Positions 27,771 to 35,692 of a stretch of DNA of 64,000 nt are shown here, piece after piece. Within the stretch, counting starts at the first letter, position 1, and the number at the start of each line of letters is the position of its first letter. The stretch comes from Labilithrix sp. (GTDB lineage Bacteria > Myxococcota_A > Polyangia > Polyangiales > Polyangiaceae). Below the pieces are notes generated by a model, which made no database searches, had not been told where the DNA came from, and saw only the letters and a list, made by a program, of their open reading frames with translations. The position numbers and the translations under genes are program-made. Where the stretch lies: positions 1 to 64,000 of the forward strand of contig JAHBWD010000041.1 of assembly GCA_019637175.1 (NCBI GenBank), read 5' to 3'.

Positions 27771-29996
27771 GTGAAGCGCGCGCTCACCGCGACGATCCTC
27801 GTCTTCCTCGCGGTGCTCGCGCTCGCGCTGATGCGGCACGCGCCCCCGCCGCCGCGCGGGGTCGACGCGCCGCCCGACGCGTTCTCGGCCGCGCGCGCGA
27901 GCGTGGTGCAGCGCGCGCTCGCGGGAGAAGGCGCGTCGCGCGTCGTCGGGAGCGACGAGAACGCGCGCGGTCGCGCCGCGATCGAGAGGGAGCTGAAGAG
28001 CGCAGGGTGGAAGACGGAGACCCAGGAGGCGTTCTCCTGCGGGCGTCACGGCGCGTGCGCGTTCGTGAAGAACGTGGTGGCGACGCGCGAAGGGCGAGAG
28101 CCCGAGGCCGGCGCCGTCCTCTTGATGGCGCACCACGACTCGGTGGCGTGCAGCCCGGGCGCGAGCGACGACGGCGCCGGCACGGCGGCGGTCGTCGAGG
28201 CGGCGCGCGCCATCGCGGCGGGACCGCCGCTCCGTCGCACGGTGGTCGCGGTGCTCACCGACGGCGAGGAAGCGGGGCTGCTCGGCGCTTGGGCGTTCGT
28301 CGCGTCGCACCCGATCGCGCCGAAGATCAAGGCGGCGGTGAACGTCGACTCGCGCGGCGGCAGCGGGCCGAGCGCGATGTTCGAGACGAGCGCGGGCAAC
28401 GCGTGGATCGTCGGCGTGCTCGCGCACGCGCTCACCCGCCCGGTCACGTCCTCGCTCTTCTCCGAGGTCTACCGGCGCATGCCGAACGACACCGACTTCA
28501 CGACGGTGAAAGAGCGCGTGCAGGGCGTGAACTTCGCCAACATCGGCGGCATCGAGCACTACCACACGCCGCTCGACACGATGGCGAACGCCGACGCGGG
28601 CACGCTCCAGCACCACGGCGAGCAAGCGCTCGCGATGACGCGCGCGCTCGCAGAGGCGGGGCCCGAGCTCGACGCGCCCGTCGATCGATCGAAAGACGCC
28701 GTGTGGTTCGACGTGCTCGCGTTCTTCGTCGTGCGCTGGCCGGTGTCGTGGACGATGAGCCTCGCGCTCGCCGCGCTCGCGCTCGCGATCGGGCAGTCGG
28801 TGCGGATGAGGGCGCTGCCCGGAGGGCTCGGCCTCGCGGGCTCGCTCGTCGCGCTCGCGTCCGCGATCGTCGCGTCGGTCGCGGCCGGCGCGTCGCTGAA
28901 GGCGCTCGGCGCGCTGCCCGCGCCGTGGATCGCGCACCCGCTGCCGGCGCTGATTTCGTTGCATGGCGCAACGATCACGGCCGCGGCCGCCGGCGCGGCG
29001 TTCGTCGCCCGGCGATCGACGCCGCGCGCGCTCTGGGCCGGAACGTGGCTCACGTGGTCGGCCTTGGGCGTGATCGTGGCGGCGGTCGCGCCGGGGGCGA
29101 GCTTTCTCTTCGTCGTGCCCGCGCTCACCGCGGGTCTCGCTGCGTTCCTCCCGCTCGGCGTAGCCTCGGCGGTGCCGGCGTGCGTCGCCGCGCTGATCTG
29201 GGTGCCGCTGGCGTTTCCGCTCTACGACGCGCTCGGCTTCGTGCTCCCTCCGATCACGTGCGTGTCGACGTCGATCCTCGCCTCGACGCTTCCCCCGCTG
29301 CTCGCCGAGACGCGCGCGCGGCGGCCGTTCTTCGCGGGCGCGCTCGCGGTGCTCGCGCTGATCGTCGTCGCGCGGATCGTCCCGCCGTTCTCGGCGGCGC
29401 ATCCGCAGCGCGTCAACGTGGTGTTCCGCCAAGACGCGCCTGACGACGCGCGCGTCTTCGTCGAGGCTTCGTGGGCCCACGCGAGCTGGGGGCGCGCGCC
29501 GGCCGCGATGCTCGGCGCGCTCGGCGCGCTCGGCGCGCAGACGCGAACGGAAGCCTCGACGCCGTGGTCGGCGCCCGCGCCCGCGGCGAAAACGGACGCG
29601 ATCGCCGCGTCGCCGCCGCGCGCGGAGATCCTCGAAGCGAAGAGCGCCGGCGGCCAGCGTCGGGTTCGCGCCCACCTCGCGTCGACGCGCGGCGCGCGAA
29701 CGCTGATGTTGATCTTCCCGAGCGCGAGGCGCGTCGACGTGCGCGTGATGGGGCAGCCGGCGCCGCTGCGCGACGGCGCGCTCCTCCTTCGCGGGGTCGG
29801 TCCGGAGGGGCTCGACGTCGATGTGGTGGCCGACGGCGCCGAGCCGTTGGACGTGACGCTCCTCGATTCGACGCCCGGAATTCCGGCCGGAACGAGGGCT
29901 GGCATGGCCGGCGCGGTCCTCGCCGCGCGTCCGCCCGAGGCCGCGCAGACGCAAGAAGGCGACATCACCCTGGTCGGGAGCGCGCACCATTTCTGA
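27771..29996 (+). CDS. M28-family zinc metallopeptidase with membrane domain
   Basis: A 741-residue membrane peptidase. A signal anchor (ATILVFLAVLALAL) is followed by an M28 domain with zinc ligands and catalytic residues: AHHDS (residues 120-124), SDDGAGTAA (132-140), DGEEAGLLG (164-172), NVDSRGG (191-197) and the last His in EHYHTPLDT. From about residue 300 there are several hydrophobic helices, then a periplasmic C-terminal domain. This layout matches the ER-type/Fxna-like aminopeptidases found in many bacteria. It would trim exported peptides in the periplasm or outer face. It starts at GTG 27771, 12 bases after uvrA, and may be cotranscribed with it by read-through. Confidence 0.85.
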   Translation: MKRALTATILVFLAVLALALMRHAPPPPRGVDAPPDAFSAARASVVQRALAGEGASRVVGSDENARGRAAIERELKSAGWKTETQEAFSCGRHGACAFVKNVVATREGREPEAGAVLLMAHHDSVACSPGASDDGAGTAAVVEAARAIAAGPPLRRTVVAVLTDGEEAGLLGAWAFVASHPIAPKIKAAVNVDSRGGSGPSAMFETSAGNAWIVGVLAHALTRPVTSSLFSEVYRRMPNDTDFTTVKERVQGVNFANIGGIEHYHTPLDTMANADAGTLQHHGEQALAMTRALAEAGPELDAPVDRSKDAVWFDVLAFFVVRWPVSWTMSLALAALALAIGQSVRMRALPGGLGLAGSLVALASAIVASVAAGASLKALGALPAPWIAHPLPALISLHGATITAAAAGAAFVARRSTPRALWAGTWLTWSALGVIVAAVAPGASFLFVVPALTAGLAAFLPLGVASAVPACVAALIWVPLAFPLYDALGFVLPPITCVSTSILASTLPPLLAETRARRPFFAGALAVLALIVVARIVPPFSAAHPQRVNVVFRQDAPDDARVFVEASWAHASWGRAPAAMLGALGALGAQTRTEASTPWSAPAPAAKTDAIAASPPRAEILEAKSAGGQRRVRAHLASTRGARTLMLIFPSARRVDVRVMGQPAPLRDGALLLRGVGPEGLDVDVVADGAEPLDVTLLDSTPGIPAGTRAGMAGAVLAARPPEAAQTQEGDITLVGSAHHF

Positions 29997-30068
29997 AGTC
30001 GACCGCTCACGTGATAGCGTTTCGAGTGTCTCGCCAAGGCTCGCTTGGCTTGCTTGGAGGTGGGTGCA

Positions 30069-30812
30069 ATGAGGTCGTTCTTCGCGTTCGGGGTTTGCTT
30101 CGTGACGTCCGCGCTTCTCTGGGTCGGCTGTAGCGATACGACGACGGAGAGCGGTAACCCCGAGGGCGGCACGACGCCCGAAGGCGGCAACGGAAACGAC
30201 GGCGGCGGGGGCGACTCGAGCCCCGCCGTCGACAGCGGCGTCGACAGCGCGGCGCCTCCGCTCACGGGTCCGTTCATCCCGCTCAAGTACGGCGCGGCCA
30301 ACTGCCCGGCGTTCACGCCGTGCGGCGGCGATCCCAAGGGCATGTGGAACCTGAAGGACGGCTGCGTCACCGAGGAGATCTTCGCCGGCGCCAAGGGTCA
30401 GTGCCCGGGCCTGACCGAGAGCGACGTGAACTTCGAAGCGCGCGGCTACGTCCTCGTCGACGCGGTCACCGCGACGCGGAAGACCGAGGTGAAGTTCAGC
30501 GCGAAGTTCGCCGTCCCTCAGGCGTGCAAGGCCGCCGTCGGGACGTGCGCGAACATCGCCACCGCGCTCAAGCTCGGCGGCCTCGACACCGCGACCTGCG
30601 CCGACGACGCCGGCACGTCGGGCTGCGATTGCGACGTCGGCGATCTCATCGCCGAGACGACGTCGGACACGTACACGACGAACGGCAACGTCCTCACGAC
30701 CGGCAGCGCCGGCACCGCGCGCACGTACGAGTACTGCGTCGCGGGCGCGGGGATCTCCTACAAGGAAACGACCGCGAACGCGGCGCCGGCGACTCTGTTC
30801 CTCGAGAAGTAG
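30069..30812 (+). CDS. Putative lipoprotein
   Basis: A 247-residue exported lipoprotein. ATG 30069 gives a signal peptide ending LLWVGC (Cys 21). An Asn/Gly/Asp-rich linker follows (GNPEGGTTPEGGNGNDGGGG), and the globular part begins near residue 75 with six or more Cys (NCPAFTPCGG, GCVTEEIF, CDCDVGDL). Beta-strand patterns TEVKFSAKFAVP and YEYCVAGAGISYKETTAN suggest a compact secreted fold. I do not recognise the family. It converges on the glycosyltransferase gene, with a perfect hairpin in the gap. Confidence 0.7.
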   Translation: MRSFFAFGVCFVTSALLWVGCSDTTTESGNPEGGTTPEGGNGNDGGGGDSSPAVDSGVDSAAPPLTGPFIPLKYGAANCPAFTPCGGDPKGMWNLKDGCVTEEIFAGAKGQCPGLTESDVNFEARGYVLVDAVTATRKTEVKFSAKFAVPQACKAAVGTCANIATALKLGGLDTATCADDAGTSGCDCDVGDLIAETTSDTYTTNGNVLTTGSAGTARTYEYCVAGAGISYKETTANAAPATLFLEK

Positions 30813-30928
30813 GATCGTGCCTGCTGGCGGCTCGTGAGCGTGCTCGCGAATTCGTGAGCGCGCTCGCGAGCTCACTTGCGCCAGCGCGGGTCGCTTCCGC
30901 GATCGTTCGCACGCTGACGAACCGTCCC

Positions 30929-30949
30929 CTACTTGCGCAGCGCAAGTAG
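30929..30949. terminator. Bidirectional terminator-like palindrome
   Basis: CTACTTGCGC and GCGCAAGTAG are perfectly complementary with one base (A 30939) between, allowing a stem of 8-9 pairs and a tight loop. It sits between two convergent genes, ending 8 bases before the minus-strand stop at 30957. No T-tract follows, as often in GC-rich genomes; termination is inferred from position and form. Confidence 0.6.
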
Positions 30950-30956
30950 CGAGCGG

Positions 30957-32828
30957 TCACCGCCGCGCGGGGCCGCGGCGGTACAGCGTGATGATCGGCA
31001 CGCCGTCGTGCGTGAGCACGTACGCCGGCGTCGAGGAGCGGTACTCCGTCCAGATGTTGTAGTCGACCTCGTTCATGTGCTGCTCGTGATGCACGATCGA
31101 GAGCGTCGCGTCCGCCGGGCTGGCGACCCCGCGCAGGTGCGGAGGCACGCGCTTCTCGTCGACCATGCGCACCCACGAGGGCCAGGCCGTGTCCATGATG
31201 TAGATCGTCTCGCCCGGCTTCGCGTTCTCTTCGAGCCAGGGCGCGAGGCTCGTCGTGGTGAAGCCCCAGAACTGCCGGTTGAGCCCGAGATCCGCGCCGC
31301 CGGCGGTTCCGCCGGCGAAGGGGACGTAGGCCGACAGACCGAACGGATGCGAGTGGTGCGTCGCCGCGAGCGCGCCGCCGAACGTCGCCGCGCCGATGAG
31401 CGCTTGCGCGGCGAGCTTCTTCGTGGCGTCGAGCGTCACCCGCGACGCGAGAAGCGCGTCGAGCTTCGTCCACACGACGTCGAAGCCGCGACCCGCGAGG
31501 ATCGCGAGGAACGGATACGCGGTGATCCAGTGCTTGGTGCCGCCGAAGATCGGCGTGCGCGGGAGCAGGAACGGACCGAGCGCCACCGCGATCGCGAGGA
31601 ACACGAGCAGATCGGTGTGCTGACGGTCGCGCGGCGGCGCTTCACCTTCGCGCGGCCACGCGAGCTTGCGCCCGACGCTCTCCGCGAGCCACACCGACGC
31701 GCGCGCGAGCAGGAAGCGCGCGCGATCGATCGCCCCGACGACGAACAGGAGGAGCGTCGCCGTCGGCACCGTCGCCAGGATCATGACCGGCATGTAGCTC
31801 TTCGGCGAAGGCGGTCCGAAGTACGTCCGGCCGAGGAACTCGATGTTGTAGTACTCGTGGTGCACGTGGAAGTTCACGTACTCCTGGATGCGCGGGAGCG
31901 TGTCGTTCCACATCCACGGCCAGAGCAGGATGAAGACGGCGGGGCCGATCGTCGCCATGGCGACGAGCGAGCCGGGGATGGGAATGCGCCCGGTGCGCGC
32001 CGCGTGCTTGCTGATCGATCGCCCGTGCACGATGAACGCGTGCGGGAGGAAGACGGCGGGGAGCATCCACGCGTTGTGCTTCGTCTCGAGCGTGAGGCCG
32101 TACATCACGCCCGCGGCGAGCGCCCAGCCGAGGCCGCCCTCCTTCTCCGATCGCCAGTAGACGTAGATGCACGCCGCCCACATCGCCATGATCGGGACGT
32201 CGAAGCACGCGAGGTGCGCGTGGTAGAAGACGCGCGGCATGAGCCCCAGCGCGACGGCGGCGACCACGCCCGCGCGGCGTGAGTACGCGCGCGTCGCGAA
32301 CATGTACGTCACCCAGAGCGCGAGCCCCATCATCAGCATGCCGGGGAAGCGGAACGCCGTGCTCGGGTCGCTGAAGATCTTCCACTTCTCGTGGAAGAGC
32401 ATGTACGAGATCGCGAACAGGCTCTTCATGAGCGACGGGTGCTCGTGGTTGTTCGCCCAGATCCCGTCGATCGCGCCGCGCTCGACGGCGCGCGCGGGCG
32501 CCTCGAGCAGGAGCGAGAACCAGCGCTTATACTCGCCGGCGGCCGTGAAATAGAAGCCCTCGTCGCGCGAGAAGCCGAGGCTCCGCGCCGTCGCGAGCAG
32601 CCACGCGACGTAGAACGCCGCGAGGCCTCCGCCGATGAACGGATCCGGGTTCGCCTTCACGTAGGCGACGGCGCGATCGGTGATCGGCGGGCCGTCTTCC
32701 TTCTTCTCCGTCGACTTCTTCTCCGTCGACTCCTCGTTCGACGTCGCCTTCTCGTCGGACGCCTCCGCGGAAGACGGCTCGGCGCCCTCCTCTTCGCTCT
32801 TCGCCGGGCGCTCGTCGACCTCACTCAC
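30957..32828 (-). CDS. GT39-type membrane glycosyltransferase (ArnT/PMT-like)
   Basis: A 623-residue integral membrane glycosyltransferase. The N-terminal 45 residues are Glu/Lys/Ser-rich and cytosolic. Family marks: FSRDEGFYFTAAGEY with the catalytic-type Asp-Glu pair in the first periplasmic loop and NNHEHPSLMK. Ten or more hydrophobic helices follow (LVAMATIGPAVFILLWPWMW, MPVMILATVPTATLLLFVVG). GT39 enzymes transfer sugar from polyprenyl-phosphate to protein or lipid A. The C-terminal 150 residues form a periplasmic domain (EYRSSTPAYVLTHDGVPIIT). Its start overlaps the end of the upstream gene by 8 bases, so the two form an operon, and the partner is likely to act in the same envelope process. 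Confidence 0.85.
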   Translation of the reverse strand: MSEVDERPAKSEEEGAEPSSAEASDEKATSNEESTEKKSTEKKEDGPPITDRAVAYVKANPDPFIGGGLAAFYVAWLLATARSLGFSRDEGFYFTAAGEYKRWFSLLLEAPARAVERGAIDGIWANNHEHPSLMKSLFAISYMLFHEKWKIFSDPSTAFRFPGMLMMGLALWVTYMFATRAYSRRAGVVAAVALGLMPRVFYHAHLACFDVPIMAMWAACIYVYWRSEKEGGLGWALAAGVMYGLTLETKHNAWMLPAVFLPHAFIVHGRSISKHAARTGRIPIPGSLVAMATIGPAVFILLWPWMWNDTLPRIQEYVNFHVHHEYYNIEFLGRTYFGPPSPKSYMPVMILATVPTATLLLFVVGAIDRARFLLARASVWLAESVGRKLAWPREGEAPPRDRQHTDLLVFLAIAVALGPFLLPRTPIFGGTKHWITAYPFLAILAGRGFDVVWTKLDALLASRVTLDATKKLAAQALIGAATFGGALAATHHSHPFGLSAYVPFAGGTAGGADLGLNRQFWGFTTTSLAPWLEENAKPGETIYIMDTAWPSWVRMVDEKRVPPHLRGVASPADATLSIVHHEQHMNEVDYNIWTEYRSSTPAYVLTHDGVPIITLYRRGPARR

Positions 32829-33744
32829 GCGTGTCCGCCTCGAAGCAATACGCGCGCTGCGCGCTCCCGCTGATCTCGGCGACGAGCTCGCCCTTCTTGC
32901 CCGCGATGTCGCCGGTCGGGAGCTCGAAGCCCGTCCAGCCGACGCCGACCTTGTGCGTGCTCGCGCCGATCGGCCGATCGAACGCCGAGAACGAGACGGT
33001 GATCCGCTCGCTCGACGGCGCGCGCTCGACGAGCCACTGCACGCCGGCGTGACCGTGCAGCGACGCGCCGAAGCTCACGTTGGCGAAGCGGATGCGCAGC
33101 GCGCCTCCGCTCGGACCGGCGAAGAAGCAGCGGTGCGGGTGATGATCGAGCGCGTGCAAGACGGCGACGCCCACGTAGCTCCCGCCGGGGCACACGAACC
33201 GATCGCCCGGGATCGCCGGGCCCTGAGGGACGCCGAGCCCGCCCGGCTGGCCCTGCCCGCGCTGCCACGCGCAGGCCGTCTCCACGTTGCCGTCGACGCG
33301 CGACACCGTCATCCGCTCGGGGCCGACGAGCTCGACGAGATCGGTGAGAACCTTTACAGGTGAAGGATTTTCGTAGACGCCGATCGTGATCTTGCCCGCC
33401 TGACGCTCGGACACCTTCTTCCACCCCGCGAGCTCCTCGCGGTGGGCGCCGCGGATCCCGACCTCGAAGGCGCGGCGAAAGCGCGTCTCGTCGGGCCGGG
33501 CCTCTCGCTCGAGGCCCGCGAGCTCGTCGCCGAACCACTTGCGGCCGATCGGATCGGCCCAGAACGGCGCGAAGACGACGAGGTCGTCGGCGGCGATCTC
33601 CGCCTTCACGGCGTCGCGCGCGGCGATCCAGTCGGTGTCGGGGACGACGTCGCTCGTCGTCTGCTTGACGTGGAGCGCGAGCTCGACGACCCCCACGAGG
33701 GGAAGCGCGCAGATCGCCGCCGTGAGCAGGACCGACCCCTTCAA
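32821..33744 (-). CDS. Membrane-anchored hypothetical protein, partner of GT39 enzyme
   Basis: A 307-residue protein with an N-terminal membrane helix (SVLLTAAICALPLVGVVELA) and a large periplasmic domain. WIAARDAVKAEIAADDLVVF then APFWADPIGRKWF resembles the soluble lumenal part that follows GT39-type cores in related myxobacterial proteins; the remainder has GFELPTGDIAGKKGELVAEI. I do not know a named family. It overlaps the glycosyltransferase gene by 8 bases and must be cotranscribed with it. An accessory, substrate-presenting or acceptor-binding role is plausible but inferred only from this arrangement. Confidence 0.65.
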   Translation of the reverse strand: MKGSVLLTAAICALPLVGVVELALHVKQTTSDVVPDTDWIAARDAVKAEIAADDLVVFAPFWADPIGRKWFGDELAGLEREARPDETRFRRAFEVGIRGAHREELAGWKKVSERQAGKITIGVYENPSPVKVLTDLVELVGPERMTVSRVDGNVETACAWQRGQGQPGGLGVPQGPAIPGDRFVCPGGSYVGVAVLHALDHHPHRCFFAGPSGGALRIRFANVSFGASLHGHAGVQWLVERAPSSERITVSFSAFDRPIGASTHKVGVGWTGFELPTGDIAGKKGELVAEISGSAQRAYCFEADTRE

Positions 33745-33820
33745 AGCGCGCGGAGCTTAGCGCAGATCGCCTGAGGACGGGGGTGACAGGGCGCAACGGC
33801 TGTACTAAACCGCCACGGCG

Positions 33821-34204
33821 ATGGCGAAGGCACGATCGAGCGGAGGCGAAGCGGTCATCGGCCGAACCACGCGGGTGCGCGGTCGCGTTTCCGGCGACGG
33901 CGACCTCGTCGTCGAGGGCAACGTCGAGGGCGACATCTCGGTCGGCGGCGATCTCACGATCGCCGAAGGCGGCCGCGCGACCTCCACCGTCGAGGCGCAG
34001 GCGGTCACGCTCCGCGGCGAGCTCGAGGGCGACGTGATCGCCCGCGGCGTCGTCCACATCGAAACCGGCGCGCGCGTGCGCGGCGACGTGAAGGGCGAGT
34101 CGGTCGCGATCGACGAAGGCGCCGAGTTCGTCGGCCGCCTCGACGCCGACTTCGAGCTGCCTCCCGAGCTCACCGGCGGCGGTGAAGGTCGGCGGCGCCG
34201 CTAG
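33821..34204 (+). CDS. Bactofilin (first of three)
   Basis: A 127-residue polymer-forming cytoskeletal protein of the bactofilin family. The core is a right-handed beta-helix of about 10 short turns (VRGRVSGDGDLVVEGNVEGD, ISVGGDLTIAEGGRAT, DVIARGVVHIETGARVRGDV) with the glycine/valine periodicity of the family. N- and C-terminal tails are short and charged. Bactofilins polymerise without nucleotide and organise chromosome-segregation, stalk or envelope sites; in Myxococcus several act together. It is the first gene of a run of three bactofilins and pyrE, with 35 bases to the next. Confidence 0.95.
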   Translation: MAKARSSGGEAVIGRTTRVRGRVSGDGDLVVEGNVEGDISVGGDLTIAEGGRATSTVEAQAVTLRGELEGDVIARGVVHIETGARVRGDVKGESVAIDEGAEFVGRLDADFELPPELTGGGEGRRRR

Positions 34205-34239
34205 AGCCCATCAAGCATTCCACGAGCCCGGAGGACGAC

Positions 34240-34554
34240 ATGGCGAGCACGGTCATCGGCGCAGGCATCACGATCGAAGGCGAGGTCACGAGCGACGAAG
34301 ACGTCGTCGTGCAGGGCACGCTGCGCGGCAAGCTCGTCGCGAAAGACGCGGTCACCGTCGAGCACGGCGGCGTCGTCGAGGCCGACATCGCGGGCGGGCC
34401 GGTCTCCGTGGCCGGCCACGTCACGGGCAACATCAACTCGAGCGATCGCGTCGATCTTCAGAACGGGGCCAAGGTCGTCGGCAACGTGAAGGCGACGCGC
34501 ATCACGATCGCCGACGGTGCGCAGTTCAAGGGCAACGTCGACATGGACGTGTGA
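34240..34554 (+). CDS. Bactofilin (second of three)
   Basis: A 104-residue bactofilin consisting almost only of the beta-helix: MASTVIGAGITIEGEVTSDE, VVQGTLRGKLVAKDAVTVEH and VVEADIAGGPVSVAGHVTGN. The start ATG 34240 follows GGAGGACG at a proper distance. It is a little shorter than its neighbour and has no tails. Its stop (34552-34554) is followed almost at once by the ATG of the third bactofilin. Tandem bactofilins are expected to co-polymerise. Confidence 0.95.
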   Translation: MASTVIGAGITIEGEVTSDEDVVVQGTLRGKLVAKDAVTVEHGGVVEADIAGGPVSVAGHVTGNINSSDRVDLQNGAKVVGNVKATRITIADGAQFKGNVDMDV

Positions 34555-34555
34555 C

Positions 34556-35109
34556 ATGGCGATCCGACCGTCATCGGCCGCGGCACACAGATTCGCGGGC
34601 GCGTCACCGGCACGGGCGATCTCGAGATCGCCGGGCGCGTCGACGGCGACGTCGCGTGCAGCGGCGAGGTCACCGTCGAGAGCGGAGGCCTCGTCGGCGC
34701 GGGGATCTCCGCGCGGCGCATCGTCGTGCGCGGCGCGGTGAAAGGCGATCTCGTCGCCGAAGAGGCGCTCGTGCTCGAGCAGGGCGCGCGCGTCGTCGGC
34801 GATCTCAAGGCGCCGCGCATCGCGATCGCGCCCGGCGGGCTCGTGCGAGGGCACGTGCAAACGGGCGCGGCCGGCGCGAGCCGCCCGCGCGCCGTCGCCG
34901 CCTCGCGCGCGACGCCGGCGGTCACGAAGCCCGCCGCGAAGGCGCCTCCGCCCGCGGCGAAGAAGGCGCCTCCGCCTCCGCCCGCGAAGAAGACCGCCGC
35001 AGCGAAGCCTCATCGAGGCGCCGCGCTCGCGGGCGCGCGCCCCGGTCCGCCGCCGCCCGTCGTGCCCGCGCTGAAGAAGGGCACGAAGGCGACGCAGAAG
35101 AAGCGCTGA
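34556..35109 (+). CDS. Bactofilin (third), with Pro/Lys-rich tail; frameshift after start
   Basis: The coding frame of a third bactofilin is clear from 34561 on: PTVIGRGTQIRGRVTGTGDL, EIAGRVDGDVACSGEVTVES, RIVVRGAVKGDLVAEEALVL and VVGDLKAPRIAIAPGG, then a basic Pro/Ala/Lys-rich tail (PPPAAKKAPPPPPAKKT) of about 60 residues. The only suitable start, ATG 34556, is in the wrong frame by one base: ATGGC is followed directly by GATCCGACC, where one extra base would give M-A-D-P-T-V-I-G, matching the second bactofilin's MASTVIG. A single base seems to be missing at about 34560. A GTG at 34726 could give a shorter product. The stop TGA shares a base with the pyrE ATG. Confidence 0.85.
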
Positions 35110-35660
35110 TGTCCGCGAAGCGCGCGCGCCTCCTCGAGCTGCTCCGCGAGAAGTCCTTCGCCAAGAAGCGCGTCGTCCTCGCCTCGGGCAAGGAGAGCGA
35201 CTTCTTCATCGACTGCAAGCAGACGGTGCTCACCGCCGAAGGTCACGTCCTCGTCGGCGAGCTGATGCTCGACGCGCTCGCGAGCCTTCCGCCGTGCGTC
35301 GCGATCGCGGGCGTCGAGCTCGGCGGCTGCCCGCTGGCCAGCGCGGTCGCGCTCACGAGCCAGCTCCGCGGCGCGCCGCGCGACGCGCTCTACGTGCGCA
35401 AGGCCGCGAAAGATCACGGCAGCCAGCGCCTCGTCGAAGGCGGCGTCGCGAGCGCCGACGGCGGCGTCGTGATCCTCGAAGACGTCACGACCACCGGCGG
35501 CTCGACGCTCAAGGCCGTCGAGAGCTTGCGCGCGGGCGGGCATCGCGTCGTCGGCGTCGTCACCCTGGTCGATCGGATGGAAGGCGGCCGCGAGGCCATC
35601 GAGGCCGCGGGCCTTCCTTTGGTTGCAGTCTACACGCGACTCGACTTCATCCCCGGCTGA
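35109..35660 (+). CDS. pyrE: Orotate phosphoribosyltransferase
   Basis: A 183-residue enzyme that makes orotidine 5'-phosphate from orotate and PRPP in pyrimidine synthesis. The PRPP motif is VVILEDVTTTGGSTLKAVES, intact with the acidic pair and TTGGS. The opening LELLREKSFAKKRVVLASGK with FFIDCKQTVLTAEG and AGVELGGCPLASAVAL is typical of the family. The ATG at 35109 shares its first base with the stop of the third bactofilin, so it is translated by coupling. It is unusual for a housekeeping gene to be the distal member of a bactofilin operon. Confidence 0.95.
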   Translation: MSAKRARLLELLREKSFAKKRVVLASGKESDFFIDCKQTVLTAEGHVLVGELMLDALASLPPCVAIAGVELGGCPLASAVALTSQLRGAPRDALYVRKAAKDHGSQRLVEGGVASADGGVVILEDVTTTGGSTLKAVESLRAGGHRVVGVVTLVDRMEGGREAIEAAGLPLVAVYTRLDFIPG

Positions 35661-35692
35661 TCAGCCCTTCAGGCCGGCGCCGAGGAGATCGC

